Source: Nocardioides luteus (GTDB lineage: Bacteria > Actinomycetota > Actinomycetes > Propionibacteriales > Nocardioidaceae). Taken from it: 64,000 nucleotides of DNA. Of the stretch, positions 61,997 to 64,000 are shown one piece after another (within the stretch, counting starts at the first letter, position 1; each line of letters opens with the position of its first letter). The notes below the pieces were generated by a model. It was not told where the DNA came from. It saw nothing but the letters and a program-made list of their open reading frames with translations, and did not search any database. Where the stretch lies: assembly GCF_015752315.1 (NCBI RefSeq), contig NZ_JADOVJ010000001.1:3030501-3094500 (forward strand), given 5' to 3'. The position numbers were made by a program, and so were the translations under genes.

Positions 61997-63168
61997 GGCG
62001 CCACCACCTTCCTGATCCGCAGCAGCGCGATCCCCATCGTGACCGCCGCCATGCCCAGCAGTGCCGCGACGGACGGGAGTGCCTGCTCCGCCCCGCCACC
62101 GCCGGCGAGGTCGCCCAGACCGCCGAGGAACCAGGCGTGGGGTGTCACCAGGCTGAGGTTCGCGATCAGCTCGCCTCCTTGCTGCACCGGGAAGAACGAG
62201 CCGCCGAGAAGGCCGAGGGTGACCGCGACGACGGCCTGCCAGGTGCCCGCCTGCTCGGAGGTTCTCGCCAGCGACGCGATGACGGAGGTGATGCCGGTGC
62301 CGGCCAGTACGCCGGCGAGGACCAGGAGTCCCACGCCGAGCGGATCACCCCAGTCGGCGCCGAGCATGAGTGCGCTGGCCACCATCAGGACCGTGAGGCT
62401 GACGATGCCGAGGACGACGCTGGTGAGCAGCTTCCCGACGAGGATCGCCCATGGCGGCACCGGTGCCGCCAGCAGGCGGGCCAGGGTGCCCTCGCCGCGC
62501 TCGTCGATCAGCGAGGAGACGCCGAACTGCACCGTGAACAGCAGGAAGAAGACCGCCATCGCTGCCGCGAAGTACGTCTTGACGTCGAGCACCCGAGCGG
62601 TCGCCGAGGCATCCTCGAGCGCCACGGGAGGGACACCGTGCACCGTCTCCTGCGCGACCCGCTCGATCTCGGCGGGGGTCAGTCCCGGCCGGGACGCGCC
62701 GACCGCTGCGACCGCCACGCGTACCGCGTCGAGGCCTCCGACGTAGGACCGAGCCACCGAGCGCGCCACCACGGTCGCCGTCGGCGCGTCGGCGCTGCCC
62801 ACCACGCGCAGCTCGGCGGGACGGGGGCTCGCGACGTCCGCGGCGAAACCCCGCGGCAGCACGAACGCCGCGTCCAGATCGCCGTCACGGACACCGGCGC
62901 GGGCCTCATCCTCGTCGAGCTCGCTCACCGCCGCGACGCCCTGCTCCTGCAAGGCGCCGAGAACCTCCTCGGTGAAGGCCCGGGAGACGGCGCTGCGGTC
63001 CTGGTCGACGACGGCGTACTCGAAGGCTCGCGGTGTCGCCGCAGGCCCGAACAGCAGGCTGAAGATGGCCGCGAGCGTGAACGGCACCACGATCGCGAGC
63101 AGGAAGGCGGAGCGGTCGCGGGCGCGCTGTCTCAGATCCTTGGCCGCGATCAGCAGGCTGGGATGCAT
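61993..63168 (-). CDS. ABC-2 type transporter permease
   Basis: A 391-residue ABC-2 permease with the same layout as the next gene: TM1 AFLLAIVVPFTLAAIFSLLFG, an extracytoplasmic domain (~45-210), then TMs in FAAAMAVFFLLFTVQFGVSSLIDERGEGTLARLLAAPVP, ILVGKLLTSVVLGIVSLTVLMVASALM and onward. The two permeases form a heterodimer. It starts two bases after the ATPase stop, so the operon order is ATPase, permease, permease. Confidence 0.92.
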   Translation of the reverse strand: MHPSLLIAAKDLRQRARDRSAFLLAIVVPFTLAAIFSLLFGPAATPRAFEYAVVDQDRSAVSRAFTEEVLGALQEQGVAAVSELDEDEARAGVRDGDLDAAFVLPRGFAADVASPRPAELRVVGSADAPTATVVARSVARSYVGGLDAVRVAVAAVGASRPGLTPAEIERVAQETVHGVPPVALEDASATARVLDVKTYFAAAMAVFFLLFTVQFGVSSLIDERGEGTLARLLAAPVPPWAILVGKLLTSVVLGIVSLTVLMVASALMLGADWGDPLGVGLLVLAGVLAGTGITSVIASLARTSEQAGTWQAVVAVTLGLLGGSFFPVQQGGELIANLSLVTPHAWFLGGLGDLAGGGGAEQALPSVAALLGMAAVTMGIALLRIRKVVAP

Positions 63169-63170
63169 GG

Positions 63171-64000
63171 TCAGTCCCGCAGCCGCTTGCCGGTGAGACG
63201 GAGGAAGACCGTCTCGAGGTCCGGTTCCTCCACCGTGGCCGAGCGCACGGTCGCGTGGCCGGCGGCGACCTGGATCACCCGCGGGAGCGTCGACTCGGCA
63301 TCCGGCACGAGCACGTCGACCACGTCGCCCGTCCCGGTCACGCCGGTGACGGGCGCGAGCTCACGCAGTGCCGCGACGGCGCGGGCGGGGTCGCCGTCGA
63401 GGGTGAGCCGGATGTGCTCGGCATCGCCGAGCTGTGCGGTCAGCTGCCGCGGCGTCCCTTCGGCGATCAGCCGCCCGAGGTCCATGATCGCGACCCGGTC
63501 GCAGAGTCGCTCCGCCTCCTCCATGTAGTGGGTCGTGTAGAGCACGCCCATGCCCTCGCTGCTGAGCCGCTCGACGCTGCTCAGGATCGCGTTCCGGCTC
63601 TGCGGGTCGACTCCGACCGTGGGCTCGTCGAGCACCAGCAGGCGTGGCCGGTGGATCAGGCCGACCGCGATGTTGAGCCGGCGCTTCATGCCGCCGGAGT
63701 ACTTCTCGACGCGTTCGCCCGCGCGCTCGGTCAGGCCGACGACGTCGAGGACCTCCGCGACCCGGTCGCGGGCCTGACGTCGGCCTATCCGGTACAGCGA
63801 CGCGAAGAAGAGCAGGTTCTCCCGACCGGTCAGATCCGGGTAGAGCGCGACGTCCTGGGGCACGTACCCGATGGCCGCCTTGGCCGCGAGCGCACCGGGA
63901 TGCATCTCGACACCGTCGACCTGCACCGAGCCGGAGTCGGCCTCCAAGACCCCCGAGACCATCGAGATGATGGTCGTCTTCCCGGCCCCGTTGGGCCCGA
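63171..64000 (-). CDS. ABC transporter ATP-binding protein, 5' end cut by window edge
   Basis: The frame runs off the right edge; the visible part begins with the Walker A GPNGAGKTT at the edge and covers about 276 residues. Other motifs: Q-loop GYVPQDVALYPDLTGRENLLFFASL, signature YSGGMKRRLNIAVGL, Walker B LLVLDEP, H-loop TTHYMEEAERLCD. DrrA/CcmA-type exporter ATPase, with a C-terminal DUF4162-like extension (~190-270). Only the first ~35-40 residues are missing. Confidence 0.92.
   Translation of the reverse strand, partial: GPNGAGKTTIISMVSGVLEADSGSVQVDGVEMHPGALAAKAAIGYVPQDVALYPDLTGRENLLFFASLYRIGRRQARDRVAEVLDVVGLTERAGERVEKYSGGMKRRLNIAVGLIHRPRLLVLDEPTVGVDPQSRNAILSSVERLSSEGMGVLYTTHYMEEAERLCDRVAIMDLGRLIAEGTPRQLTAQLGDAEHIRLTLDGDPARAVAALRELAPVTGVTGTGDVVDVLVPDAESTLPRVIQVAAGHATVRSATVEEPDLETVFLRLTGKRLRD

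Overview
The window is about 64 kb of very GC-rich DNA (roughly 70%) with actinobacterial gene style: GTG starts, ATGA stop-start overlaps, many TetR/MarR/PucR regulators, an AlkB-rubredoxin fusion and a DevR/DevS-type two-component pair. A Nocardioidaceae-like soil actinobacterium (for example Nocardioides) fits best, but this is judged from protein style only, without any database search. No rRNA, tRNA, CRISPR array, transposase or phage gene was seen.

Left part (1 to about 19.6 kb): ordinary accessory chromosome. Two uncharacterised membrane-anchored proteins are followed by a trans-sulfuration PLP enzyme with a divergent Lrp regulator. Then come small regulator-plus-enzyme modules: AraC; a DHA2 exporter with a TetR gene and a 39-bp operator; an MpaB/Lcp-type oxygenase with TetR; an autoregulated ArsR-SRPBCC / VOC / DUF1905 operon; and MarR with a divergent operon of an NADP-binding protein, a VOC protein, a hydrolase and DoxX, ended by a strong hairpin. 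A quinone oxidoreductase/TetR pair and a GNAT gene close the region.

Middle (18.3-22.5 kb): an alkane-oxidation cassette of PucR regulator, AlkB fused to rubredoxin, 3Fe-4S ferredoxin and ferredoxin reductase.

Right part (22.4-60.8 kb): a dense hypoxia/dormancy (DosR/DevR-type) island. It encodes a DevR-like regulator and a DevS-like double-GAF kinase that keeps the haem ligand His149 and distal Tyr171 at the same numbers as in Mycobacterium tuberculosis DevS. It also carries six tandem universal stress proteins (one fused to an Rv1738-like DUF1876 domain), an HspX-like Hsp20, an Acg-type nitroreductase, PfkB, an Rv2004c-like protein, PEP synthase, an NAD-linked formate dehydrogenase, an acyl-CoA synthetase / 2-oxoacid dehydrogenase / ACP operon, a zinc alcohol dehydrogenase, a GNAT-acyl-CoA synthetase (ADP-forming) fusion, SulP, DoxX-like and several small membrane proteins. 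Almost every operon here is preceded by one or two palindromes of the type GGGACC(A/T)(A/T)GGTCC, close to the mycobacterial DosR box. The genes together suggest a shift to anaerobic or slow-growth metabolism: reductant disposal through formate and alcohol dehydrogenases, ATP from acyl-CoA, PEP/sugar-phosphate interconversion, ribosome and protein protection, and stress signalling.

Right edge (60.8-64 kb): a drug/lipid-type ABC-2 exporter operon (ATPase cut by the window edge, two permeases).

Points most worth checking: the shared paired-box promoters, the DUF1876-USP fusion, the ACP gene closing a dehydrogenase operon, and a one-base frameshift in its E1-alpha gene.
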